A DNA stretch of 64,000 nt from the NCBI GenBank assembly GCA_002221725.1, contig NJFT01000073.1:62001-126000 (forward strand), read 5' to 3'. The stretch's first letter is position 1. Each line of letters starts with the position of its first letter. The DNA is from Scedosporium boydii. Lineage: Eukaryota; Ascomycota; Sordariomycetes; Microascales; Microascaceae. The notes below the pieces were generated by a model. That model was not told the DNA's origin, ran no database searches, and saw only the letters and a list, made by a program, of their open reading frames with translations. The position numbers were made by a program, and so were the translations under genes. Positions 9,632-19,858 of the stretch are shown here, in pieces.

Positions 9632-10688
9632 ATGTAAGTATTCTACCCCTCCTCTTAAACTCCCTCCCTCTTGGCCGTTATCGAGTTTGGGTCCATCAAG
9701 TTGTCTAACACCTCCAAGGCTACTGCCAACCTCTAGAATCCTCGCGGTCCGGCTACAATCGAACGAGGACGAAAACCGATGCGGCCCAAGTGCTTCCGGC
9801 CAGCTCAGCTGTTACGGCAACAGTCACGGAACCTGTTGCTCTCACGCCAGTTTCTGCGGTTCGACGGAAGACTACTGCGGTGACGGATGCCAAGCGGACT
9901 TTGGCATATGCGGCGCCGTTTCGATCAGTGAGGACGGCCGCTGCGGCATGATTAACGGGAATCCGGTTGTGTGTAACGGAAGTGGATGGGGCAACTGCTG
10001 CGGTTCCGATGGGACCTGCGGGAATTCCACTGCCTTTTGCGGGTCGGGATCGGGATGTCAGGGCAGGTTCGGTCGCTGCATAACCAACCGGGTTCCAACA
10101 GACCTGTTGCCTGCGCCATCCTCTGTGGGATCCCCGACCCCCCTGCCCTCAGATTCGGTGTCCTCGCCGTCTGCACCTTCATCCGTCGCGTCCTCGTCCA
10201 TCCCGTCCTCTACCGCATCTTCATCTCCCGTACCCTCCTCAGAACCGTCTTCCAAACATATGTCAACAGGCGCCCTTGCTGGTATCATCACCGGAGCTGT
10301 TGTTGCCCTGGTCGCCCTTGTTGCCCTGGTCGCCCTAGGTGTCTGGTTGTTCAAAAGACGAAGACGTAACGAACCCCAAAGAAGTCTCGGTCAAAAAGAA
10401 CCCCCTGTGACATTCAATGTCGAAGGCAATCTAAACTATAATCCTGGATCGGGGGTTCAGAATGTTAACATCGGCGTGGGAACTCAAACCTACAAGCACA
10501 GCAACTCTGGTAGTCAACACAAGACCGAAGCACCTACTCGCGACTCCGCGGGTCCGAGTAGATGGATTCTGGATATCAGAAATGCCGCCCAAACGACACG
10601 GAGTTCCAACCGGCTGACTACGTCCGATCGACCGTCCGGGTCTCTTCTTCCCACACCAGCAGAGTCTACTCATCAGGGGGATTACTGA
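9632..10688 (+). CDS. Membrane-anchored protein with two chitin-binding (CBM18) domains
   Basis: Two cysteine-rich modules at about residues 21-66 and 74-121 carry the hevein-like CBM18 spacing (RCG...C...GxCCS...FCG...C and RCG...C...GNCCGS...FCG...C). A Ser/Pro-rich linker (about 130-182) follows, then one hydrophobic segment (about 186-212, GIITGAVVALVALVALVALG) and a basic stop-transfer KRRRR. A cytoplasmic tail of about 105 residues follows. The layout is a cell-surface chitin sensor, anchor or shield facing the wall. No ATG lies in the main ORF before the first domain. The only start I can build is split by an intron: AT at 9632-9633, intron 9634-9718 (GTAAGT...ctaac...AAG), then G, giving a 323-residue protein. 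Its N-terminus (MLLPTSRILAV) is a poor signal peptide, so an unseen upstream exon is a real alternative. Confidence 0.75.
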
Positions 10689-10995
10689 GACCAACCGAAT
10701 CAAATCCCAACAACAACTGCGGGCGACTAGAAATGTAGCCCTGAACATGACACATATCATACCAGCTGACAAGCTGAATCAATGCCATGAAGCCGCTCAT
10801 TCCCACGCTGGGTTTGAATGGCGGATGGATAAGTGCGAGAGGTTATTCTCTCCCGGCGCCTCTATCGAGGCACGAAGGTCACAACAACATGGATCAGTTA
10901 TATCGGAGGATAGACACGCTATAAGATCAGAGTGTGAACATAGAGTGGGTATAGAACTCTGGATACACAACAAGATAGACACTCTAGGACGACTA
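10689..10995. other. Convergent spacer
   Basis: About 300 bases between the chitin-binding gene and the tentative minus-strand gene. Contains only short unsupported ORFs; probably 3' untranslated regions. Confidence 0.4.
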
Positions 10996-12019
10996 CTACG
11001 AGATTGACAAACAAGGAGTATTACCGGGCGTTTGGGTTATGATTGGAAAATGCACTAGACTTATAGATTTCTGTACATTCATGTATTTATTTCGCGGGCT
11101 ATATGGGGTTTTATAGAATCGGTTTCGTTCTAATACGTAGTTCCCTACCTGGAAGCGCTCTTTCACAGGCTGGCTTTGTGTAAAGACTCGACAATGCCAA
11201 CGAAGTCCAAGTGTTATCCCCCCCAAATTCCCTCCTATTACTTACCCAATCCCTAGGTCCCATTCGATCTTCTCCCTCGCATTCTCGAAAATCCGCGGCA
11301 AACCATTCATGCCCATCCTCACCGACGTCGAATTTTCCATGGAGGGTGAAGAAACCCGAAATGTGCTGGACGGTGTATTTAGAGCCCCTCGTATTAAAAT
11401 ATGCCCCATCTCGGTCTTCCAGTCTGGAGAGTGCGGGCTCGTTGTCTGCGGGCCATATGTCTCGCGGGACGGTGTTCTCGCGGCGGAGGAGGACCATGGT
11501 GGCGCTGTGGGCATTGGCCGTGGGCTCGAGGCGCGTGGAGTAGAGTGTCTCGAAGAACTCTGACGTAAAGGTGGTGACGCCAGGTGCGGCGAATTTTAAG
11601 GGTGGCCTCTCGGCTCGCGAGAGGGACTCTGCTGAGAAGGGGTCGATTTCAGACCGATTTAAGAGGCCTTTGCTAAGTGGATCTCGACGGTCTTTTTTCG
11701 GGATGGCGTCTGAGATTCGTGGCTCGACCGCAGATGAGAGGCCATCCCAGGCCTCGAGGGCCTCGCCAACGTCATAATCTCAGTCCCGGGCAATCTTCGA
11801 TAGATCGCGGTGCTGAGGGATACCACCGGCGAGCTCGAGGGAAGGAGTGACGTTAGAAATGCGTGAGATCTGGCTGGCCAATCGGGATCTGAGCCCACAC
11901 AACGCCCGGGATTCGCGGAGATGTGGGTCGCCGAGGTGCCATAGCTTTATGCTGCAGCTCCGATACGACATCACAGAATCTAGCTTGCTACCTACGAAGT
12001 AGAGGCAGTTCGACAACAC
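10996..12019 (-). CDS. Hypothetical protein, spliced model or decaying gene
   Basis: The central frame (11246-11778) reads continuously with protein-like composition (ALEAWDGLSSAVEPRISDAI..., FTSEFFETLYSTRLEPTANAH, YTVQHISGFFTLHGKFDVGEDGHEWF). Upstream the same frame runs into a TGA near 11780. A 48-nt GTGGTA...GAG intron at 11779-11826 would skip this stop and join to an ORF starting at ATG 12019. Downstream a good GTAAGT donor gives intron 11170-11245 and a last exon to 10996. This model has 299 residues and closes in frame. The 5' intron is short with a weak donor, so the alternative is a gene with one nonsense mutation. I recognise no family. A TACGAAGTA motif lies inside the first exon, which argues against that exon being real coding sequence. 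Confidence 0.4.
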
Positions 12020-14229
12020 GGCCTGTCCGTCTTGTCATACATCCGAGAACTAGAATCCAACACCCTACCTGTCCTTTCAACCATCAACACGCAAGTGTAC
12101 GACACGCCCAGGGTAATGACAGCTAGAGCATCTGATCAAAATTGGTCAATTATTTTGTAGTGGCCCAAGAAGGGAAGACACGGAGGAGCTAATAATCGGT
12201 TGCGTAAGTTTTCGTTGAGAGTGAATGGCCTAACTCACTTCACATCATTCTGGCTAGATAATAATAGCTACCGATTGTCTTCCAGGGTTTCAGTGCCACA
12301 TTACCTTCAGTTTCCCTTACTTGTCTTCTTTTCCTTGCAGATATCGCGGGATGACTGTTTTCTGACCAGAAACTGCCAGAGTTAAGGGAAGCGGCACAAT
12401 AGAGGCTGACGAAGAGGTCGAGGTCCTCAGTGGCGAGATAGAAGGTAAACTGATGGGTATGTATGTGAGCGGCGAGTTGCTTTCCGGTTCGTGGACCTTC
12501 AACATGCGAGTATGACGGAAGATGTGGGGAAGGTTGGCAGCCCCTTTTGTCACTACTCGTCCAGCGTTCGCCTCTTTATGGGCAGCATCTACTGCGTACT
12601 ACGAGAGCAGAAGTTTGCATGTACTTCATAGTCTTCATTACTCCGTATATTATATTCGTCACCTTGGAATAGACCTTTTAAGTTTCTGTGAAACGGTCTC
12701 CCTGAGCCATCACCTTATCAGTGCGCGATCTGCCGACGACTCAAGGGCCACGGGTGTGGGAAGGACAGAGGACCATAGGCAAGAAGCTCTCCTGGGCAGT
12801 TGCAGAACTAGATGCAAGTGAGTTGCATATGCGGTCACTTAAAGCATTGCCCAACTCGTCAAAGGACACGGAGTCTCGCATGCGGCGCGGTAGACCCCAT
12901 CTTCCACTGATTCCATTAATGGGGGCGTTATCCCTGCATCTTTTCAATGATGAGGTTCCGACACTCAGAGTTGCGGGACGGGTTGTTTTCCCGAATCGAT
13001 ATCGGCAGAATTATCATCCTCGGTAGTATGAAGCGAGCCGAACCTTTAACCAGGATATGAAAAGGGGGCAGATGGTTGTAGGGCGTTTCCAGGGTATTTG
13101 GGCACTGTCAGAGGAGGGGGTCTTCTCACGATGCGATCCCCTTGTAGCGTTATGAAGAAGAATCTATTTCGATTTCGATAGATGAGTGTCAGGCCTTTCG
13201 GTGATCTCGACAATTCCAGTCAATCAATCGTATTGAGGTGACGGGTTCCCATGATCGTTCAAATTTTTTTGGGGGGGTGGACGGTGCTTGTCGCTGATGG
13301 TGGGAAATTTGGTTGGGTAGCGCCCACTGAGACGTATGCAGCAGGTAAAGGGTAGTGGGAGAGACCTGTTGACCTGGGGCTTGAAGGACTGATTATCTTG
13401 GTAGTCCCGAGAGTGACACGATTTCGTAGGAATTGATATCAATTGAGTGGTTCTCTTCGCACAGATCGTGTAGACACACTGTTCAATAGTCTTACACTCC
13501 ATCCCGCTGATTTTTAGGTGGTCGAGGATTGAGATTGAGTTCGACTTGAAGTCCACCTTTCAATGTTCTGACCGGTTCCTTACACGTGACGTGATCTCCG
13601 ATCCTCCATTCCTTCCATTCCTCCATTCCCCAATTCCTCAGCCCAGCAGCCCAGGGTCTTGCAAAGTGCCTCAGCCGCCAACGTGGTGGACATTAAAGCC
13701 TGTTTAAACCGCAATAGTTTCTGTTTTAGTCTCTGTCCCGACTCCGGTTAGCCGCTTTCGATGTGAATGCATCCAAATTCCTTGATCACCCCCTTGCGAC
13801 GATCGACGACTCCTTTTCCCCCATTCCGTCTCTCGCTCGCCATTTTGTCTCATCTCCCGCCGACCGACCTAAACTAAAACCTGCGTCACTTTCGCTCGTT
13901 CTCACGTTCTCACGGACTGTGGGGGATACCGGATACTGCCCTACGAAGGTACAAAGGAATTCTTTTCTCCCTGGCGAACACTCAGACCAGACCCACGCCG
14001 CCTCCATTCCCAACCTCCCATTTCGATCGCATCAATTGATCCTACTCTCAACGACTGCGACACGACACGACACGCCACGAATTCTGATTTTTTCGTTTCC
14101 TTTTTTTATTTCTCCTTTTGATATTGCTTTGGCTTTTTCCACCATGTCTTGACCCACGATTCGACTGCATGACAGTTCCCCGACGGCCCCCGTTACTCTT
14201 CAGAGCCGCGAAGCCTTGCCTACGCAGCC
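12020..14229. other. Intergenic region and leader of the Uds1-domain gene
   Basis: No supportable gene in about 2.2 kb. The last 650 bases (13560-14229) become pyrimidine-rich with CT/TC runs and several short upstream ORFs, including one of 129 codons at 13763-14152. This is typical of a long fungal promoter and 5' leader feeding the gene at 14230. Confidence 0.5.
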
Positions 14230-17200
14230 ATGAATGGCTTTTCACCCCCTAGAAACCCTTACTCTCGGGATTATAATGACGGCCCTTCTCCCCCGAGACG
14301 TGCCCAGCCGCCTGGGCCGAGTGCACGAATGATGGTCGACGGCTACCGCAAGGATGCGAACAATAAGTTTGGCAGGGACGCCTTGCGAACCAACCCTGCC
14401 CAAAAGGACCCTAATCGACCGCGAAGTTCTGCCTTGGTAGACCTCAACGACCCTATCCAAGTCCACCTCCTCACCGAGACCGCCCTATTCGACAGCCGCC
14501 AGTTCCAAATCCTCTCGCAAGAAGAAGTCGACGATTTGAAAAAGCAATGTCAGACGATAACCCAGCGTATCGAGACGACCCGCGCGAATCTTGCCGTCCA
14601 GATCAAGTATCGAGATGCTGCCGCAAATATGGCGAAGCTCTTCTCACCTACCCGATCGTCACCTGGCAGACGGACCCCATTCGGAAGTCAGGCTGGCAAC
14701 CGCGATAGCGCCGAGCAGGCAGAATTAGAACGTCAGGTCTCGGAAAGGAAATGCGAGGAGTTGGCTTCGGAGCTTTGGGGTCTCGAGAAGCGGATCATGG
14801 AACCGCAACGCCGCCTACTAGAACACACAGCTGCCATATTACAACTAACCCACAAGGGATCAAGCAAGAAGCAACAACAGCCGAGCCTGCTCCCGATCAA
14901 TGGCATGCCAGGAAGTCCCGAGAGCCTTTATACTTACTCTAACGGGCGATCCAGCGTAGACCTAGAATTCCAGAGGTCTATGGAAATTCCCCCAAAATCT
15001 CCCATTCGGGAACAGACTACGAAACTCCGTGGGGAGGCCGACCGGTTAAAGCAGGAGAACGACCAGCTACGAGCCCAAACAGATGCCTATAGTTTGGAGA
15101 TGGATGCTCTACGGCGGGAGTCCTCCGATAACGAACGAGACATTATGGATCTGGAACAGAAACTGGAATCCTTGAACTCATCTCTCCGCGACGTCATCGT
15201 GAAGTTCAACCCTACGAAGAATTCCAACTTCCGCATGCCTCCTTCGAGCAGGGACTCGCCGAGGGGTGTGCGGCCAGCGGCCATTATTGGCGATCAGCTC
15301 GACTACCTTGCCAGTACCATATCCGCTGTCAAGCAGGAGCAGGAGCAAGGCCATTCTCGCTCCCGCTCTGTCGACGACGAAGCCTCCGCAGCAGTCGCTA
15401 TAGCTCAAGCTGAAGGCCGCTTAGATGCCGTCAACAGGCAAATCACCGACCTTCTCCTCAGCGTCAATGCCAAACCACCACCGCCTCCTAACCCGGCGCA
15501 GCTTCAAGGAGCTGATCTCGAACTAGATGACCGCATTAGCTATCTTCAGTACTCGCTCCGAGTTGTTGAGACGGAATTGATTCAGGCGGTGGAAGCCGCT
15601 GGCAATTTGCAACCAGTACCTTCGGGAGGCAATTCCGAGCCCCTGCTTAGAGAACTCTGGGATATTATCCAGGACGGATTTTCGGAGCTCCGTCGTCAGC
15701 GAGAGGATCGCAAGAAAGTACGCCAGGAGAAGGGTCTAGATGATGACGAGGATGAAATGGCCATCGACGAGTCATTTGACTCCAATGAGCCGTTCTCCAA
15801 CACTGGTCTATCTATCCGTATCCGGTCTCTCTCATCTCAGATTTCCAAATTGACCGAGCACAAGGTCGTGCTCAAGAGGCAGATTAAGCAGCAACGCGAG
15901 CTCAACAACAAGTCGAGTGGCGAGAAGGATATCGAGCTGCAGAATAGGGACGAGGAGATCGAGAGGAGAATTCTAGAGGCTCGAAACAAGGAGGACGAGC
16001 TCCAGGCGAAGATTGCCATCATTGCGGACAAGGATTCAGAGCTTCTCGACCTCGATAAGAAGGTCTTCGATCTGGAGTCCAAGATTGCCGATCTCGATGC
16101 CGAACTAAATGAGGCTCGTAGCTTAAGCGCCAACTCGGGAGCTAGTGCCGGGGATGTTGAGGCCAAGGACCGTCGCATCAAGGAGCTAGAGGCGGAGATG
16201 GCAGACATGCAGCAGATTCTCGAAAAGTCCCGGGCCGACGCCACCCAAACACAAGGAATGCTCTTGTCCGCCCTTCGCGATCTCGACACGGCCAACCGCA
16301 ACGCCGAGACGATGGAGTCCGAGAACCTCAAGGCCGCCCGCGCCGAACTCGAGGAGAAGACCGCCAAGCTCACCGCCCTCGACTCGAGCAGCAAGGACCT
16401 CGAAAGCCGCCTCAACATGACGGAAGCGAGCCGCAGCGAGCTGCAGACGCGCATGGACGAGATCGACGGCAAGATCGAGTCCCTCGAAGTCGAGCTCGCC
16501 GAGGCCACGGCTGCCCGAAAAGCAGCCGAGCTATCGTCCGAGTTCAAGCAGAAGGAGCTCGACAGCAAACAACGCGAGATCAAGGAAAAAGACGACGTCC
16601 TCGACAGCCTCAACATGATGATCGTCGAGCTCAAGACGGAACTCACCATCGCCCAGGCCGAGCTCGATGGCGCCTACGGCTCGCGCGCCGAACGCGCCGC
16701 CGACGTCGCCGCCCTCAAGAGCAGTGACGAAGTCCGCCGGCTCAACGGGCAGATCGACACGCTCAAGGGCGAACTCGAACAGACGCTCAAGCAGCTCGAG
16801 GACATCACGCGCGAGACCATCAATGCCGAGCGCGAGAAGCTCGAGATCGAGGGCAAGCTGGACGATGCCGTCGCAGCGAGGTCCTCTCTCGAGGCGGAGA
16901 TTCAGGACCTCCGTAATAGGTTGGACGCGGAGGTTCTTGCTTCGCGCGAGAAGATTAATAAGCTTCAGGAGGAGCTCGATGCGCAGAGGCTCAAGGTCGT
17001 TGGGACGGGTGAGGGCGGGTCTGTGAGGGCTGGGGCCGGGGCGTCGATGTTGAGTGAGCAGTTTAGGGCGACGATGAGGGAGGAGAGGAAGAAGTTCCAG
17101 GAAGACATGAGGGTAAGGACTTTTTCTTTTCTGGAGCCTTGTTTTTTATTTAGTACTAATGAGTTTTATAGGAAGAGCAAGCTAGGCGGAGGAAGCTCGA

Positions 17201-17270
17201 GGATGAGCTTGCGCGTTTACGCAAGACACTTGGGCCCGGCAAGAGCCCTCTTAGTCCGAAGCCCTCTTAG
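14230..17270 (+). CDS. Uds1-domain (up-regulated during septation) coiled-coil protein
   Basis: Predicted 993 residues. After a disordered basic/Pro-rich start, residues about 76-205 (DPIQVHLLTETALFDSRQFQILS..., then EEVDDLKKQCQTITQRI) match the Uds1 domain first named from a fission yeast septation gene. From about 260 onwards the protein is almost entirely heptad-rich coiled coil, broken by disordered linkers (about 340-430 and an acidic DDDEDEM patch near 505). The expected role is a cytoskeletal or cortical scaffold in septation or polarity; function in filamentous fungi is inferred. The single intron at 17113-17171 (AGG|GTAAGG...TATAG|GAA) restores a charged tail ending GKSPLSPKPS and stop at 17268-17270. 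Without splicing the frame runs to 17280 with an unlike tail. The ATG at 14230 is the first in frame and follows gcagcc. Confidence 0.9.
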
Positions 17271-18264
17271 TCTGAAATAAACGGACCAAAGAGCGACCAA
17301 AGACGGAGCTCTTCTTTCAGGGAATCTTTTGATGGACGATTTCCCCGTCACATATCAATGCCTATCAAAAGGCTATCTTCGTTCTCCATCACCGCAACCT
17401 TTAGAGAGGTTGTCCTTTTATTTCGCCTTTTCATTCCTATTCAGCCGCTGTTTTCTGCATAGCGTTTTCTGCTTCGTTGTGGATGAGGCACTACCTACCG
17501 CATGTTTTTCTTCTTTCCCGGCCTGGTTTACGCTCATGTTTGATTTGTTTTTCTATCTACTGAGTTGGCCCGCATGGTATATATAGACGGTATTTTTTTT
17601 TTCTCTTTTTCTGCTGTATTCTGCTTATATTTTTGAGAAATCCGAAGGGGGATGAGAGCCATGTGCATGTATCATGATGACGATAGGTGAGAAGATGAGG
17701 CCGGGAGATGAGAGCCTGAGGGCCTGCAGTTTTCAAGATGCTTCGGAGAGTGTTTATAGCATGTATTTTTGGCGCAGCGTATCAAGGGCGGTATAATGAG
17801 GAATCAAAAAAGACTATTTCACTTGCTAGAGTGTGGACGACTGTGATTTCATGTGCTTGATATATTTTTTTCTATTTGGGTATCGTATCATAACCTCATC
17901 CTGCTCAGCAATATAATCCGCAATGGGATATTGATAGTGGCTCTCGACTCTCCAGCTATCTGACCCTAATTACCTAGCATCCGGCCTCTCGCTCTCAATG
18001 ATCGAGACGGTCGCAAACGGCCGATTCCTCCCGCATAGCCGAGAGCGAAGTAAACATATGCATCTCCGCAAATGCACGTAGCCAAGCATTCTCCAATCCA
18101 CGAGCAATACTGGGTGAAGACCAAACAGTTTGGAATAACAGGGCAATACCGCTGCTGAAATCCCCATCCCTAAACACCAAAAATAGCAACAATAGAGATT
18201 CCCTCTCTCCAGCCGTCAGCCAGAGCCTCTACACCACGACTCACCAAGCCTTCCATTCCCCCCA
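17271..18264. other. Convergent intergenic region
   Basis: About 1 kb between two genes transcribed toward each other. T-rich tracts just after 17500 look like 3' untranslated sequence. No gene seen. Confidence 0.5.
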
Positions 18265-18865
18265 TCACCTCTTCCTCAACACATCCGCCTCAGCCTCCAC
18301 ATCATCATCCTGCTCCCCCAAAGCCTCCTCCTCTACCACCTCCACCCTCCCAGCAGCACCCCCCGCACCACTCCTACTCCTCCCCGCTTCCGAAGAAGCC
18401 CTCTTCGCACCGGCACCAGGACCGCCCTTGGCCTCCTGCGCCGCGGCATCCTTCACGATATCATCCTCGGTTTCCTTAAAAATGCGCCTCGCGCTCTCAA
18501 TCTCGTTCTTCTTCTCGAAGACCTCTTGAATCTTCCCGAGGAAGGACGGGTTGCGGCGGAAGGCGAACTGGAAGTCTTCGGCTTTGATCTTTTGCCGGCC
18601 CGCGTGGTGGGCTACGCGGTTGGCTTCGAAGGCTACCCCTTGGATGAAGTCGGTGAGGATTTCGTCGCAGACGCGGAGGGTTTCGGGGAGGGGTTGTTTG
18701 ACGTCGCCGAAGCCGAAGAGGATGAGGCTTACTGTTTTTTTCGCGAAGGGCGTGTGGGTCAGTGGAAGGAGGGGTTGGGGGAAGGGGAAGGGGTTGCGAC
18801 GTACAGTCGTTGGCGGTAAAGTTCATCTTACCGACATTTTTGCCGGCGCGAGCTCGGGGCTCCAT
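18265..18865 (-). CDS. TAF13: Transcription initiation factor TFIID subunit 13
   Basis: Predicted 175 residues. Exon 1 is 18805-18865, intron 18732-18804 (GTACGT...CAG), exon 2 18265-18731; 528 coding bases close in frame. Residues about 21-105 (LSLILFGFGDVKQPLPETLRVCDEILTDFI, then RQKIKAEDFQFAFRRNP) are the TAF13 histone fold, which pairs with TAF11 in TFIID and contacts TBP. The helix ending FLGKIQEVFEKKNEIESAR closes the fold. The C-terminal 60 or so residues are Ala/Gly/Glu-rich and probably disordered (GGPGAGAKRASSEAGRSRSG and an acidic run), longer than the short tail of the yeast protein. Start chosen at 18865 because the basic MEPRARAGKNVGK leader precedes the fold; an internal ATG 13 codons later is possible. 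Divergent from KSH1. Confidence 0.9.
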
Positions 18866-19428
18866 TTTGGATGATTGGCTTCGGAAATGATTAGAATGGA
18901 CAGAGTGGCGAGTTGAGTAGAGGTTGGTGAGCGAGAGAGAGAGGTTTCGCGTCGATCGTGACCAGCACTTCTTTGATCGATCGGGAGGCTTTATAGAAGG
19001 AATTAAACGTAAGAGTAAAAGTAGGAACAAGATTGACACGGGCTATTGTTTCGGTATCCGCGCGAAGGAGAATGGAAGAAAAAGGGCTGAAGTTAAGGTT
19101 GAATTGGTGGATCGAAGTCGAGTCGATGTGAGCTTGGGTTTGAGGCTTTCCAAGTTCGAAGTTCCAAGTTCACATGTTGAAAGTGACGTGGGCGCCATTC
19201 GCTTAAATCTCGGCTAAATCGGTCCAGCCAACGTAGCTCCAAAGCATCATCGTCCCTTTCGCGACTTGCTCGACTTGCAACCTAGACAAGATATTCTCGA
19301 CGACTACTACAGACTGAAATACTAGTTTTACGATCCCCAAACCCCAATTTTCAGCCCATATCATCTATTCAGAGCTCCTATTTTTTCATATCGAAAGATC
19401 CGGGCGAAGCGGAAAACGATCATTCACC
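18866..19428. promoter_or_regulatory. Shared divergent promoter of TAF13 and KSH1
   Basis: A 563-bp spacer separates the two start codons, with the genes transcribed outwards. It must hold both promoters and both 5' leaders. No element stands out that I can name with confidence. Confidence 0.6.
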
Positions 19429-19858
19429 ATGGTATAGTTCAAGCCCCCCAAGCTATCGCAAGGCGCAACCCAGTACTAACCGGGAAGATATAGTCTGCGC
19501 TTTTCAACTTCCAGTCTCTCCTCCTCGTTATCCTTCTCCTCATCTGCACGAGTTCCTACGCGCACGCGATGTTTCCCGCGATCATGGACCGGAACAAGGA
19601 CGGGTATGTTGGGGCGCGAAGCTGTCATTCCTTTCAAAGGGTTTCCATGACTTCGAGCAGTTCGCTAACAATGTTGGTTATCCAAAAACAGATTCGCAGG
19701 CATCTTTTGGAAGTGCGCGAGGGTAGGAGAACGGCTAAGTCCGTACATAAGTATATGTTGCGTCTTCATGGCCGTAAGACTGCTCTTCCACACATCAGCC
19801 TCTTCGATGAACCGCACTTGCTAACATCTCGAACCAGGTCTCCATCCTCCTCAACTAA
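19429..19858 (+). CDS. KSH1: Ksh1/Kish (TMEM167-type) small membrane protein of the early secretory pathway
   Basis: Four exons (19429-19431, 19494-19603, 19692-19773, 19838-19858) give 71 residues that follow the Kish family from end to end: [20 protein letters not shown], a lumenal DRNKDGFAGIFWK loop, [14 protein letters not shown] and a second membrane segment ending SILLN. Kish is a conserved Golgi/early secretory pathway protein, essential in budding yeast. All splice sites are standard (GTATAG, GTATGT, GTAAGA donors; TAG, CAG, CAG acceptors). The first exon is only the ATG codon, with the intron directly after it in phase 0, and the last exon is 21 nt. ORF callers without splicing miss this gene entirely. 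Confidence 0.95.

Noticed and set aside
13763..14152. 129-codon ORF just upstream of the Uds1-domain gene
   Set aside because: Compositionally a pyrimidine-rich 5' leader; ends before the main ATG and shows no protein features. Could act as an upstream ORF but I cannot support that.
15837..16649. 270-codon Ser/Leu-rich ORF on the minus strand
   Set aside because: Antisense shadow of the coiled-coil region of the Uds1-domain gene.
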